This document shows positions 26,334-33,364 of a stretch of 46,418 nucleotides of DNA, one piece after another. The notes beneath the pieces were generated by a model that saw only the letters and a list, made by a program, of their open reading frames with translations, did not search any database and had not been told where the DNA came from. Within the stretch, counting starts at the first letter, position 1; the number at the start of each line of letters is the position of its first letter. Position numbers and translations under genes: made by a program. The stretch is from Coriobacteriaceae bacterium (lineage in GTDB: Bacteria; Actinomycetota; Coriobacteriia; Coriobacteriales; Eggerthellaceae): positions 52,419-98,836 of the forward strand of contig SUUE01000007.1 of assembly GCA_015062685.1 (NCBI GenBank). Direction: 5' to 3'.

Positions 26334-26388
26334 GATGCTCGGGGGTTTCACCCCTTTGAAAAAAAGTGGAGCGAGAGTAGGGGGAAGC

Positions 26389-29079
26389 ATGAGCGAAAAC
26401 GGCAAGCTGACCACAACTGGTCAAAGCATCGCGAGTGGCGGAACGGGAGGCGAGCTGACCGCCGTCGATTCCAAGGACGGCAAGATCGTTCGTATCCGTC
26501 CCATGCACATCGACGAGGTGTACACGCATGAGGAGCTTGCGCCTTCCATGTGGGAGATCGAGGCGGGGGATAAGGTGTTCCGCCCCGAGTACAAGGCGGC
26601 GCCAAACTACATGGCGCTGGCCTACAAGGAGCGCGTGTACTCGAAGAACCGCGTGCGCAAGCCGCTGAAGCGCGTCGATTGGGAACCGGGTGGCGACCCC
26701 GACAAGATTAATGCGCAGAACCGCGGCAAGTCGAAGTTCGTCGAGATCAGCTGGGACGAGGCGCTCGACATCATGGAGAGCGAGATCAGGCGCACCATCG
26801 AGACCTACGGCCCGTTCTCGGTGCTCTGCATAGGCGAAGACGGCCACCGCGAGTCGAAGGACCTACATGCAGGCGGCGGCATGCATGCCACTGCTATGGA
26901 CAAGCTGGGCGGCTACACACGCGAAACGCGCACGCCCGACTCGGTGGAGGGTTGGTACTGGGGCGCCAAGCACTTCTGGGGCAGCGGCTTCAACTACGGA
27001 GGCGGCCTCATCGCGCCCCCGCAGAACAACTACAGCAACTGGAACGTCGTACGCGACGTGACGCAGAACTCAGAGCTGCTCGTGTTCGACGCGGGCGACT
27101 GGGAGCTCACGCAGAACTATGCGTCCATGTTCTTCTCGCGCCTCATCAAGTTCTGGGAGGAGCAGGGCAAGGAATTCGTGGTCGTAGACCCGTTCTGCAA
27201 TTACACGGCCGTGTGCCACAAGGACTTCAAGTGGATTCCCATCCTGCCCAACACCGACACCGCGTTCGATTTCGGCGTCATGTACGTCATGATCACCGAG
27301 GGCCTGTACGACAAGGAGTTCATCGACACGCATTCCGTGGGCTTTGACAAGTTCAAGGCCTACCTGCTCGGTGAGGACGAGGAAGGCATCCCGAAAACGC
27401 CGGAGTGGGCTTCCGAGCGCTGCGGCGTTCCCGTGCACACCATCAAGGCGTTCGCACGCAACATCTCTAAGAAGGCCGCTTCTCACGTGCATTACAGCTC
27501 GGGCTCCATCAAGACGCCGTACAGCCACGAGCCCGGCCGCGCGCAGGCGTACCTGCTGGCCATGCAGGGCATGGGCAAGCCGGGCGTACAGCAGCTGCAT
27601 CTGGAAGCCACCAACATGGGTTGCGAGAAAATCGCCTCATCGTCCACCCGTCCGTTCAGCATGCTGAACCACTGCCGTCAGTTCTTCCCCAGCGCCCAGT
27701 CGCTGCCGCGTACCGGCATCGCAGAGGCTATCACGAACGGCAGTCTGAAATGGTGGGGCAGCCCGGCCATCGTGTACGTGACCACGCCCGAGCAGTTCCA
27801 GGAGTTCAACTATCCGGCCGACCCGCAGCGCGCGTTTGCCATGCAGAAGGCCATGGCCGAGAAGATGGGCATGGAGCCGCCAACCGAGGCGCCGCGCATC
27901 AACAAGGTGCACATGCTGTGGTCGGAAAAGCCCTGCAACATGAACTGCTGGAACGGGGGCTTCACGTTCCAAGACGCCATCCGCTCGCCCGAGGTGGAGT
28001 TCTTCGTGACGAACCATCAGTGGCTCGAGAACGACTCGCTTTTCTGCGACCTGGTGCTTCCCGTCACCACGTGCCTGGAAGACAACGACACCATGGGCGC
28101 GTCGATGACCGTCGGCATGCGCCATGCCGGTTACACGCCGCCTGCGTGCGACCGCGTGGGTGAGTCGAAGTCCGACTGGGAGATTGCCCTTGACGTGCTC
28201 GACCGCTTCGGCAAGCGCGCCGAGGTGGACCGCGGCATGACCACCGACCAATGGCTTCAGCACGGCTTCGAGAACTCCGAGCTGCCCACCGAAATCAGCT
28301 GGGACGAGTTCAAGAAGCGCGGCTTCTATTTCCCAAAGCTCGACGAGCATTACAAGGAGCTCTTGCCCGGCATGCGCGGCTTCTACGAGGACATCGAGAA
28401 CTACCCACTTGACACGCCGTCTGGCAAGCTCGAGTTCTGGTCCGACGCCCTTGCCGAGAACTTCCCCGACGACAAGGAGCGCCAGCCCATGGCGAAGTGG
28501 GTCGTCGGCGGCCCGGCGGAAGAGGGCTGGACTCACGACGAGTCCCTGTGGGGCGAGCGCCGCAAGGACTACCCGCTCCTGGTGACGGCCAACCCCGCGC
28601 GCTTCCGCGTGCACGTGCAGGGCGACGACATCGCCTGGTACCGCGAGATCGAGACCACGAAGGTGAAGGGCCCAGACGGTTACCTGTACGAGCCCATCTG
28701 GTTGGCTCCCGAGGATGCGGCCGCGCGCGACATCGCAAACGGCGACATCGTGAAGCTGTATAACGAGCGCGGCATCGTCCTCACCGGCGCACGCATCTCG
28801 CAGCGCGTCATGCCGGGTTCGGTCGTGGTGGCCAAAGGCTCGCGCGTTGACCCGATTGCCCCGCACATCGACCGCGGTGGCGCCATCAACCTGATTAGCC
28901 CCCAAGCTGGCGTCTCAAAGCACTGCAAGGGTTTCGTGGTGACCGGCTATCTGGCCGAGGCGGAGAAGCTGACCCAGGAAGAGTACGACCAGTGGAAGGC
29001 AGATTACCCCGAGGCATTCGAGCGCGCTTACGACAAGGGCCAGGGCATCACGCGCGAAGCGTGGGTCGTGTCCGAATAA
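26389..29079 (+). CDS. Molybdopterin oxidoreductase, pyrogallol-phloroglucinol transhydroxylase-like large subunit
   Basis: This 896-residue protein is of the DMSO-reductase superfamily. It lacks the N-terminal Cys cluster motif and any Tat signal, so it should be cytoplasmic and have no FeS in this subunit, as in Pelobacter transhydroxylase. TPDSVEGWYWGAKHFWG (182-198) corresponds to the stretch in which the Pelobacter enzyme has active-site Asp and the Mo-ligand Ser (here Asp184, Ser185); His153 lies at the right distance for its active-site His. ESKSDWEI and ISWDEFKKRGFYF also match. The family binds two pterin guanine dinucleotides and acts on phenols: hydroxyl transfer, or reductive dehydroxylation of catechols in gut relatives. 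AGGGGGAAGC supports ATG 26389. The substrate is unknown. Confidence 0.92.
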   Translation: MSENGKLTTTGQSIASGGTGGELTAVDSKDGKIVRIRPMHIDEVYTHEELAPSMWEIEAGDKVFRPEYKAAPNYMALAYKERVYSKNRVRKPLKRVDWEPGGDPDKINAQNRGKSKFVEISWDEALDIMESEIRRTIETYGPFSVLCIGEDGHRESKDLHAGGGMHATAMDKLGGYTRETRTPDSVEGWYWGAKHFWGSGFNYGGGLIAPPQNNYSNWNVVRDVTQNSELLVFDAGDWELTQNYASMFFSRLIKFWEEQGKEFVVVDPFCNYTAVCHKDFKWIPILPNTDTAFDFGVMYVMITEGLYDKEFIDTHSVGFDKFKAYLLGEDEEGIPKTPEWASERCGVPVHTIKAFARNISKKAASHVHYSSGSIKTPYSHEPGRAQAYLLAMQGMGKPGVQQLHLEATNMGCEKIASSSTRPFSMLNHCRQFFPSAQSLPRTGIAEAITNGSLKWWGSPAIVYVTTPEQFQEFNYPADPQRAFAMQKAMAEKMGMEPPTEAPRINKVHMLWSEKPCNMNCWNGGFTFQDAIRSPEVEFFVTNHQWLENDSLFCDLVLPVTTCLEDNDTMGASMTVGMRHAGYTPPACDRVGESKSDWEIALDVLDRFGKRAEVDRGMTTDQWLQHGFENSELPTEISWDEFKKRGFYFPKLDEHYKELLPGMRGFYEDIENYPLDTPSGKLEFWSDALAENFPDDKERQPMAKWVVGGPAEEGWTHDESLWGERRKDYPLLVTANPARFRVHVQGDDIAWYREIETTKVKGPDGYLYEPIWLAPEDAAARDIANGDIVKLYNERGIVLTGARISQRVMPGSVVVAKGSRVDPIAPHIDRGGAINLISPQAGVSKHCKGFVVTGYLAEAEKLTQEEYDQWKADYPEAFERAYDKGQGITREAWVVSE

Positions 29080-29100
29080 CGAGAGAGGGAGAAGGACATC

Positions 29101-29904
29101 ATGAAAGGATTTCTCATCGACGCGAGCAAGTGCGTTGGTTGCCATGCCTGCCAAATCGCGTGCAAGGACGAGCACTGCGGCAATTGCTGGATGCCCTACG
29201 CCGCCGAGCAGCCCGAGTCGGGCCAGTTCTGGCTGAAGGTGAACCAGAAGGAGCGCGGCCAGCGTCCCCAGGTGAAAGTATCATACGTTCCCACGCCGTG
29301 CATGCATTGCGAGAACGCGCCGTGCATCGCCGCCGCGAAGGACGACGCCGTGTATCGCCGCGATGACGGCCTGGTCATCATCGATCCGGTGAAGGCGAAG
29401 GGGCAGAAGGCCATCGTCGACGCGTGCCCGTACCACAAGATCTTCTGGAACGAGGAGCTGCAGATTCCGCAGAAGTGCACCGGTTGCGCGCATCTGCTTG
29501 ACGACGAGGAATCGCCCATCCGCGTTCCGCGCTGCATGGACAACTGCCCGGTCGGCGTCATCCAGTTCGGCGAGCTGGATGAGCTGGACCTCGAGGGTGC
29601 CGAGGTGCTGCATCCCGAATACGGCACCAAGCCGCACGTCTACTACAAGGGCCTGCCCAAGAAGTTCATCGCCGCCACGGTGTACACGCCCGAAGACGAG
29701 GAGATCGTCGAAGGTGCGAAGGTGACGGTGACCAACGGCACCGACACCTACGAAGCGATCACCAACAGCTGGGGTGACTTCTGGATTGACGGCCTGGCCG
29801 ACGACGAGTGGGATGTCACCATTGCTAAGGACGGCAAGGAGATGAAACTGTCTGTGAGCACGGTTGCCGAGGACAGGGGACTTGGCGACGTGGCGTTCGC
29901 GTAG
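29101..29904 (+). CDS. Transhydroxylase-like iron-sulfur small subunit with beta-domain
   Basis: This 267-residue partner carries electrons for the molybdoenzyme. It has ferredoxin-type Cys sets: C11/C14/C17/C21, C67/C70/C75 with C109, and C126/C129 with C145/C149, enough for three 4Fe-4S clusters, plus C26 and C29. Residues about 188-267 form a carboxypeptidase-regulatory-like beta domain (EGAKVTVTNG, NSWGDFWIDGLADDEWDVTI). This combination is the hallmark of the transhydroxylase small subunit and separates it from DmsB/NrfC proteins, which end after the clusters. GAGAGGGAGAAGG precedes the ATG, 21 bases after the large subunit. No membrane anchor gene follows. Confidence 0.93.
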   Translation: MKGFLIDASKCVGCHACQIACKDEHCGNCWMPYAAEQPESGQFWLKVNQKERGQRPQVKVSYVPTPCMHCENAPCIAAAKDDAVYRRDDGLVIIDPVKAKGQKAIVDACPYHKIFWNEELQIPQKCTGCAHLLDDEESPIRVPRCMDNCPVGVIQFGELDELDLEGAEVLHPEYGTKPHVYYKGLPKKFIAATVYTPEDEEIVEGAKVTVTNGTDTYEAITNSWGDFWIDGLADDEWDVTIAKDGKEMKLSVSTVAEDRGLGDVAFA

Positions 29905-29914
29905 GGTTGCTGCA

Positions 29915-30208
29915 ATGGGGTTCTCACGCGTGCATATCGACGCCATCGATTGGGATGGGTTCACACTTTCCACAAGCGATGGACGCGTTTTCGAGGAGCT
30001 GTCCGATGGCACGTGGATCGAGCGCTCTCGTGGGACTTGTGCGGATGGTAGCTTACGCTATTGGGGCGGAGGCTGCCACAGCGGCCAGATAAACCTCACG
30101 CCGATGTTTGTCTTGCGCGCGGGTCAGTGGGTGAGCCTCGTCACGGGCGAACCCGACACCGCACAGCTGACGCATAAATACTCGGGCGCACCGCTCGAGA
30201 TGAAGTAG
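29915..30208 (+). CDS. Unknown small protein downstream of the molybdoenzyme (97 aa)
   Basis: ATG 29915 follows the small-subunit stop by 10 bases. The sequence (IDAIDWDGFTLSTSDGRVFE, then LSDGTWIERSRGTCADGSLR) is beta-rich with many Trp and Gly; CADGSLRYWGGGCHSGQINL has two cysteines 13 apart. No signal or membrane segment. I do not recognise it. Position suggests an accessory or substrate-handling role in the same operon. Confidence 0.72.
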   Translation: MGFSRVHIDAIDWDGFTLSTSDGRVFEELSDGTWIERSRGTCADGSLRYWGGGCHSGQINLTPMFVLRAGQWVSLVTGEPDTAQLTHKYSGAPLEMK

Positions 30209-30268
30209 TGACAGGTCGGGCCTCTGGGGCGTGGGTTCCCAGAGGCCCGTTTGAAAGGATTGTTTGCT

Positions 30269-31051
30269 ATGGGATTCAAAGAAACGTACGATTTGACCGG
30301 GCGTGTGGCTCTCATCACCGGCGCCAGCTCAAAGGGGATCGGCAGCGAGTCTGCTAAGGTGCTTGCCGAAGCGGGCGCGAAGGTGTTTCTGACCGCTCGT
30401 CGCGAAGAGCAGCTTAAAGCGGTTTGCGCGGAAATAGAAGCCGCGGGAGGCCAGGCGGCTTACGCTGTGTGCGACGTGTCGAGCGAAGAGCAATGCAAGG
30501 CAGCCGTGGAAAAATGCGTAGAGACGTTCGGGCAGCTTGACATCATGGTGCTTACCGCCGGCATCTCGGGCGTGTCGGCCTCGGGTGGTCCCGACGCATG
30601 GTTCGATACCGATAACTGGCGCACCATGCAGGGCATCAACCTGGATGGTGTGTTCTTCATGATCAAGCACGGCTGGGCCGAATGCGCGAAAGGCGGTCAT
30701 GGGTCGATCATCCCAATCGGTTCGCTCGCATCGTGGCACGTCGATGGCAGCGCGGCTTACACCGCAACGAAGGCCGCCATCCGCGGACTCGTCGCCTGGT
30801 TCGGCAAAAACTTCGCGCGGGCGGGCATTCCCGTGCGCGTGAACGGCATGTACCCCGGGCTCATCGAGACCGATATGACCCGCCTCGCGGTGGAAAGCGA
30901 GACGTACGGCCCCATGTTGCTGAAGGGCATTCCCATGGGCCGTTTCGGCCAGCCAACCGATTGCGCCAACGCCGTGCTGTTCCTGGCGTCCGATGCCTCG
31001 TCGTGGATGACAGCACAGCATGTCATAGTGGATGGCGGACAAGTCGCTTAG
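30269..31051 (+). CDS. Short-chain dehydrogenase/reductase
   Basis: This 260-residue classical SDR has the cofactor loop TGASSKGIG (17-25), the helix-4 Asn124 in GINLDG, and catalytic Ser152, Tyr164 and Lys168 (YTATK). TARREEQ at the end of beta2 favours NADP(H). The usual NAG motif reads TAG. GAAAGGA lies 9 bases before ATG 30269. Phloroglucinol reductase and dihydrodaidzein reductase are SDRs, so a role in reducing a cyclic ketone or phenolic made by the molybdoenzyme is plausible, but substrate cannot be read. Confidence 0.93.
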   Translation: MGFKETYDLTGRVALITGASSKGIGSESAKVLAEAGAKVFLTARREEQLKAVCAEIEAAGGQAAYAVCDVSSEEQCKAAVEKCVETFGQLDIMVLTAGISGVSASGGPDAWFDTDNWRTMQGINLDGVFFMIKHGWAECAKGGHGSIIPIGSLASWHVDGSAAYTATKAAIRGLVAWFGKNFARAGIPVRVNGMYPGLIETDMTRLAVESETYGPMLLKGIPMGRFGQPTDCANAVLFLASDASSWMTAQHVIVDGGQVA

Positions 31052-31110
31052 CTGGCGGTTAATCCAAATGAGTTAGGATTTCCTGGCTCGTTTTACCGAT
31101 GGAGAGAACA

Positions 31111-31641
31111 ATGCATGAGACTCTTTTGAACAAGTACGGAGTGGCCCAACTTGGCTACTACGTGGAAAGCATCGAGGACAGTGCGAAGCTGTTCGCCGAG
31201 CTGTTCGGTGCGGGCCCGTTCTACGATATGGGCGTGAATCCTCCTAAGGAAATCCTATATCGCGGCGCTCCGGGAACCAACAACACTCGCTGCGCGCTCG
31301 GGCATTTCAACAACATTCAGATCGAGCTGATAGAAGGTACCGACGATTCTGCCGACGTGTACAAAGATGCCGGTCGTTTTGGGCTGCATCACCTGTGCAT
31401 CTGGAGCGATGACGTAGACGCCGTGGTTGCCGATTTCAAGGCGGCAGGCATCGAGGTGGCCATGGACATGACTTCTGGCAGTGGCCTTCGCGTTGTCTAC
31501 TTCGATTGCCGCAACGAGCTTGGCTCGTTCATTGAGGTAAATACCCCGCTCACGCAATTGTATGAAGGCATCAAGGCAATGCATCAGAACTGGGACGGCT
31601 CTCGTCCCCTGCGGCCAATTGCAGAATTGATGGGCAGGTAA
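31111..31641 (+). CDS. VOC-family protein (glyoxalase/epimerase fold) 1
   Basis: The 176 residues form two beta-alpha-beta-beta-beta modules. Candidate metal ligands are Gln in VAQLGYYVES, Glu in IQIELIEG, His in GLHHLCIW and Glu in GSFIEVNT, the positions used by methylmalonyl-CoA epimerase, with Gln for the first His. The module FAELFGAGPFYDMG matches the Glyoxalase_4 subgroup. Family members epimerise, isomerise or cleave. Dihydrodaidzein racemase of equol producers is, to my knowledge, in this superfamily. GATGGAGAGAAC precedes the ATG; an ATG at 31099 is possible. Confidence 0.88.
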   Translation: MHETLLNKYGVAQLGYYVESIEDSAKLFAELFGAGPFYDMGVNPPKEILYRGAPGTNNTRCALGHFNNIQIELIEGTDDSADVYKDAGRFGLHHLCIWSDDVDAVVADFKAAGIEVAMDMTSGSGLRVVYFDCRNELGSFIEVNTPLTQLYEGIKAMHQNWDGSRPLRPIAELMGR

Positions 31642-31754
31642 GCTTAGGCGTGCTCCGGTTTCCTTCGGTTTCCGGGATGTGTTTGTTGCGCGAGCTGGCA
31701 CGTCGCAGGTGTATCGTCCTTGCAAGCATGATATCGGAGTCGATAGAGGGAAGA

Positions 31755-32390
31755 ATGGCTGAGATCATAACAAGAGATTACACGGGCTACTTCAAAAATC
31801 GCGACTGGGTTCACCAACTGGGTTTCTGCTCACCTGATTGGAAGCAGTTCATGCTTGAGCACAACAAGCTGTTCGGGTCGGGGCCGTTCTTCTACACGAC
31901 GAACACGTTCGGCAAGCTGTACTACCATGGTGACGAGGTCGACTGCGCAGGGCTGGAGTTCCATGCGTGCTACGGCGCGTGGGGCAGCCACTCCATCGAG
32001 GTCGTCACCCAGAATGATTGGTCGGTTCCAACCATGTTCACCGAGCTCAACGAGCAAGACAAATCGGGTTTGAACCACGTCCACATGTTCGTTGAGAGCC
32101 TGGAGGAAGCTCAAGATGCGTGCGAATTCCTGAAGGTCCCCATCATAACCGTAGGATATCCCAACCTGGAGAACGCGCTTGGAAAAGCAAGGGCCGTGGG
32201 AGCGGACGAAGCCACCGTGCGGGCGAATGCGGGCAAGCCCTCGTTCATGGTTGCTGACATGCGCAAGCAGGTGGGATTTGCGGTGCAGCTCATCGAACCC
32301 CGCGCGAAGCGGCTCCACGATGCGATTCTCGCCGCAAGGCAAAACTGGGATGGCTCCGAGGAACGCATGTTCATCCCTTTGGGGGCCTAA
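31755..32390 (+). CDS. VOC-family protein (glyoxalase/epimerase fold) 2
   Basis: This 211-residue second VOC protein is clearly related to the first (FGSGPFF, GLNHVHMFVES, and a shared ending with QNWDGS). Metal-ligand candidates are His in WVHQLGF, Glu in SIEVVTQ, His in LNHVHMF and Gln in FAVQLIEP. It is about 35 residues longer, with extra residues near VGYPNLENALGKARAVGAD. GAGGGAAG before ATG 31755 supports the start. It is the last cargo gene before the second att-like repeat. Confidence 0.85.
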   Translation: MAEIITRDYTGYFKNRDWVHQLGFCSPDWKQFMLEHNKLFGSGPFFYTTNTFGKLYYHGDEVDCAGLEFHACYGAWGSHSIEVVTQNDWSVPTMFTELNEQDKSGLNHVHMFVESLEEAQDACEFLKVPIITVGYPNLENALGKARAVGADEATVRANAGKPSFMVADMRKQVGFAVQLIEPRAKRLHDAILAARQNWDGSEERMFIPLGA

Positions 32391-32438
32391 GCAGTCTCGA
32401 ATCAGCTCCGAGGCTGCGGGGGTTCGTACGCTTCGCGC

Positions 32439-32488
32439 TCATCTCCGCCACGTAACACAAGGGCCCTCGACAACGGGGGTCTTTTCAT
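32439..32488 (+). repeat. attR-like direct repeat (tRNA-Ala 3' end copy)
   Basis: Fifty bases match 24726-24775 with three differences: A to G in the CCA-flanking position and two changes in the terminator. There is no tRNA body upstream; similarity starts abruptly at TCATCTCC. The hairpin and TTTT are kept, so it may still end transcription of the island. Confidence 0.7.
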
Positions 32489-32491
32489 TGC

Positions 32492-33061
32492 TTAGCTCGT
32501 CTTGCTCGCGTGCTTTTGCAGCTTCTTGTACAGCTTCTTGAGCGCGGACAGCACATCGCTATCGCTGGTGAAGTAGCAAACCATATCGTCACCGCATTTG
32601 ATGCTGCCATCGTCAACTTCAGGTTCGTCCATCTCGGCAAACGTAGCCCAGTCGTAGAAGAGCGCATCCTCCCACAAATCGCGAACGTACAGACCGTCTT
32701 CGGAAATCGCGAAGCCATTCTTCCCGCTCTTGAACAGCGTGTCGTCGTGGATGAGGAAAACGTCCTCGTCGCCCACGCCCAGACCGTCCAGAATCTTTGA
32801 CGAGCTCTCGAACCGGTCGCCATCGTCGAAGCTATCGAGAAACTCCTCGCACGCCTCAGCTGCGAAGCTCGCCATGGACGAGGACGATCCGCGTTCTTCC
32901 TCTTCTTCATCGTAGCGGTCGTCGCTCTCGATGAAAGCCTCCGCCTCGTCGCCGTCGAGCGCAAATCGCGAGCCGCAGTACGCGCACGTTACTATCCTGC
33001 TCGTGATCTTCTGATCGATAACCGCACCGCAACCTGGGCACTTCAATTCCAGCAACCGCAT
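32492..33061 (-). CDS. Zinc-ribbon protein with C-terminal PH-like domain
   Basis: This 189-residue protein has an N-terminal zinc ribbon (CPGCG ... CAYCG, residues 9-31) and a very acidic linker. The C-terminal half (FLIHDDTLFKSGKNGFAIS, then EDGLYVRDLWEDALFYDW) resembles the small PH-like domain found in bacterial zinc-ribbon proteins. I chose ATG 33061 because GGAGGAG lies upstream; an upstream ATG would add 20 residues. Function unknown. It abuts the att-like repeat. Confidence 0.82.
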   Translation of the reverse strand: MRLLELKCPGCGAVIDQKITSRIVTCAYCGSRFALDGDEAEAFIESDDRYDEEEEERGSSSSMASFAAEACEEFLDSFDDGDRFESSSKILDGLGVGDEDVFLIHDDTLFKSGKNGFAISEDGLYVRDLWEDALFYDWATFAEMDEPEVDDGSIKCGDDMVCYFTSDSDVLSALKKLYKKLQKHASKTS

Positions 33062-33364
33062 TGATCTCCTCCTGTTTTCCTTGCCATTGCTCGCATCAAG
33101 AGCGCAGTAATACCTAGTCATTCGGACGCTATAGAGCCATCCCGCTCATTCCCCGCCGGTGTTTTGCATGCTATTCCCGCGCACGCAGCGCGCTGAATAC
33201 TCAAGCGCCACAAAACCTGACGAAGAAAATGAACAATGACTAGATTACTACAGTTTCGCCGGTTCGTATTGTGTTCGATGCGCACGATTCAGCCTGCTTG
33301 CTTGGGCGGCACGCCCCACCACTCGTAGACCCAGATGAGCGAATGATTGCTCGTGCCCGCGAGA
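33062..33364. other. Gene-free stretch
   Basis: I see no gene with a supported start in these 303 bases. AT content rises near 33200-33260. The minus strand 33287-33364 reads protein-like (NHSLIWVYEWWGVPPKQ) but overlaps the end of the giant gene in another frame with no start. Confidence 0.5.

Larger units (their letters stand above)
24726..32488. mobile_element. Putative integrated metabolic island at tRNA-Ala
   Basis: The stretch is bounded by 50-bp direct repeats made of the tRNA-Ala 3' end plus terminator, a usual footprint of tyrosine-integrase insertion. Cargo: SlyD-like FKBP, TetR, transhydroxylase-like molybdoenzyme subunits, an unknown small protein, SDR and two VOC proteins, all in plus orientation. 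No integrase, excisionase or conjugation gene remains, so it would be a relic or a cassette mobilised in trans. A simple duplication of the tRNA tail is the main alternative. Confidence 0.5.
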
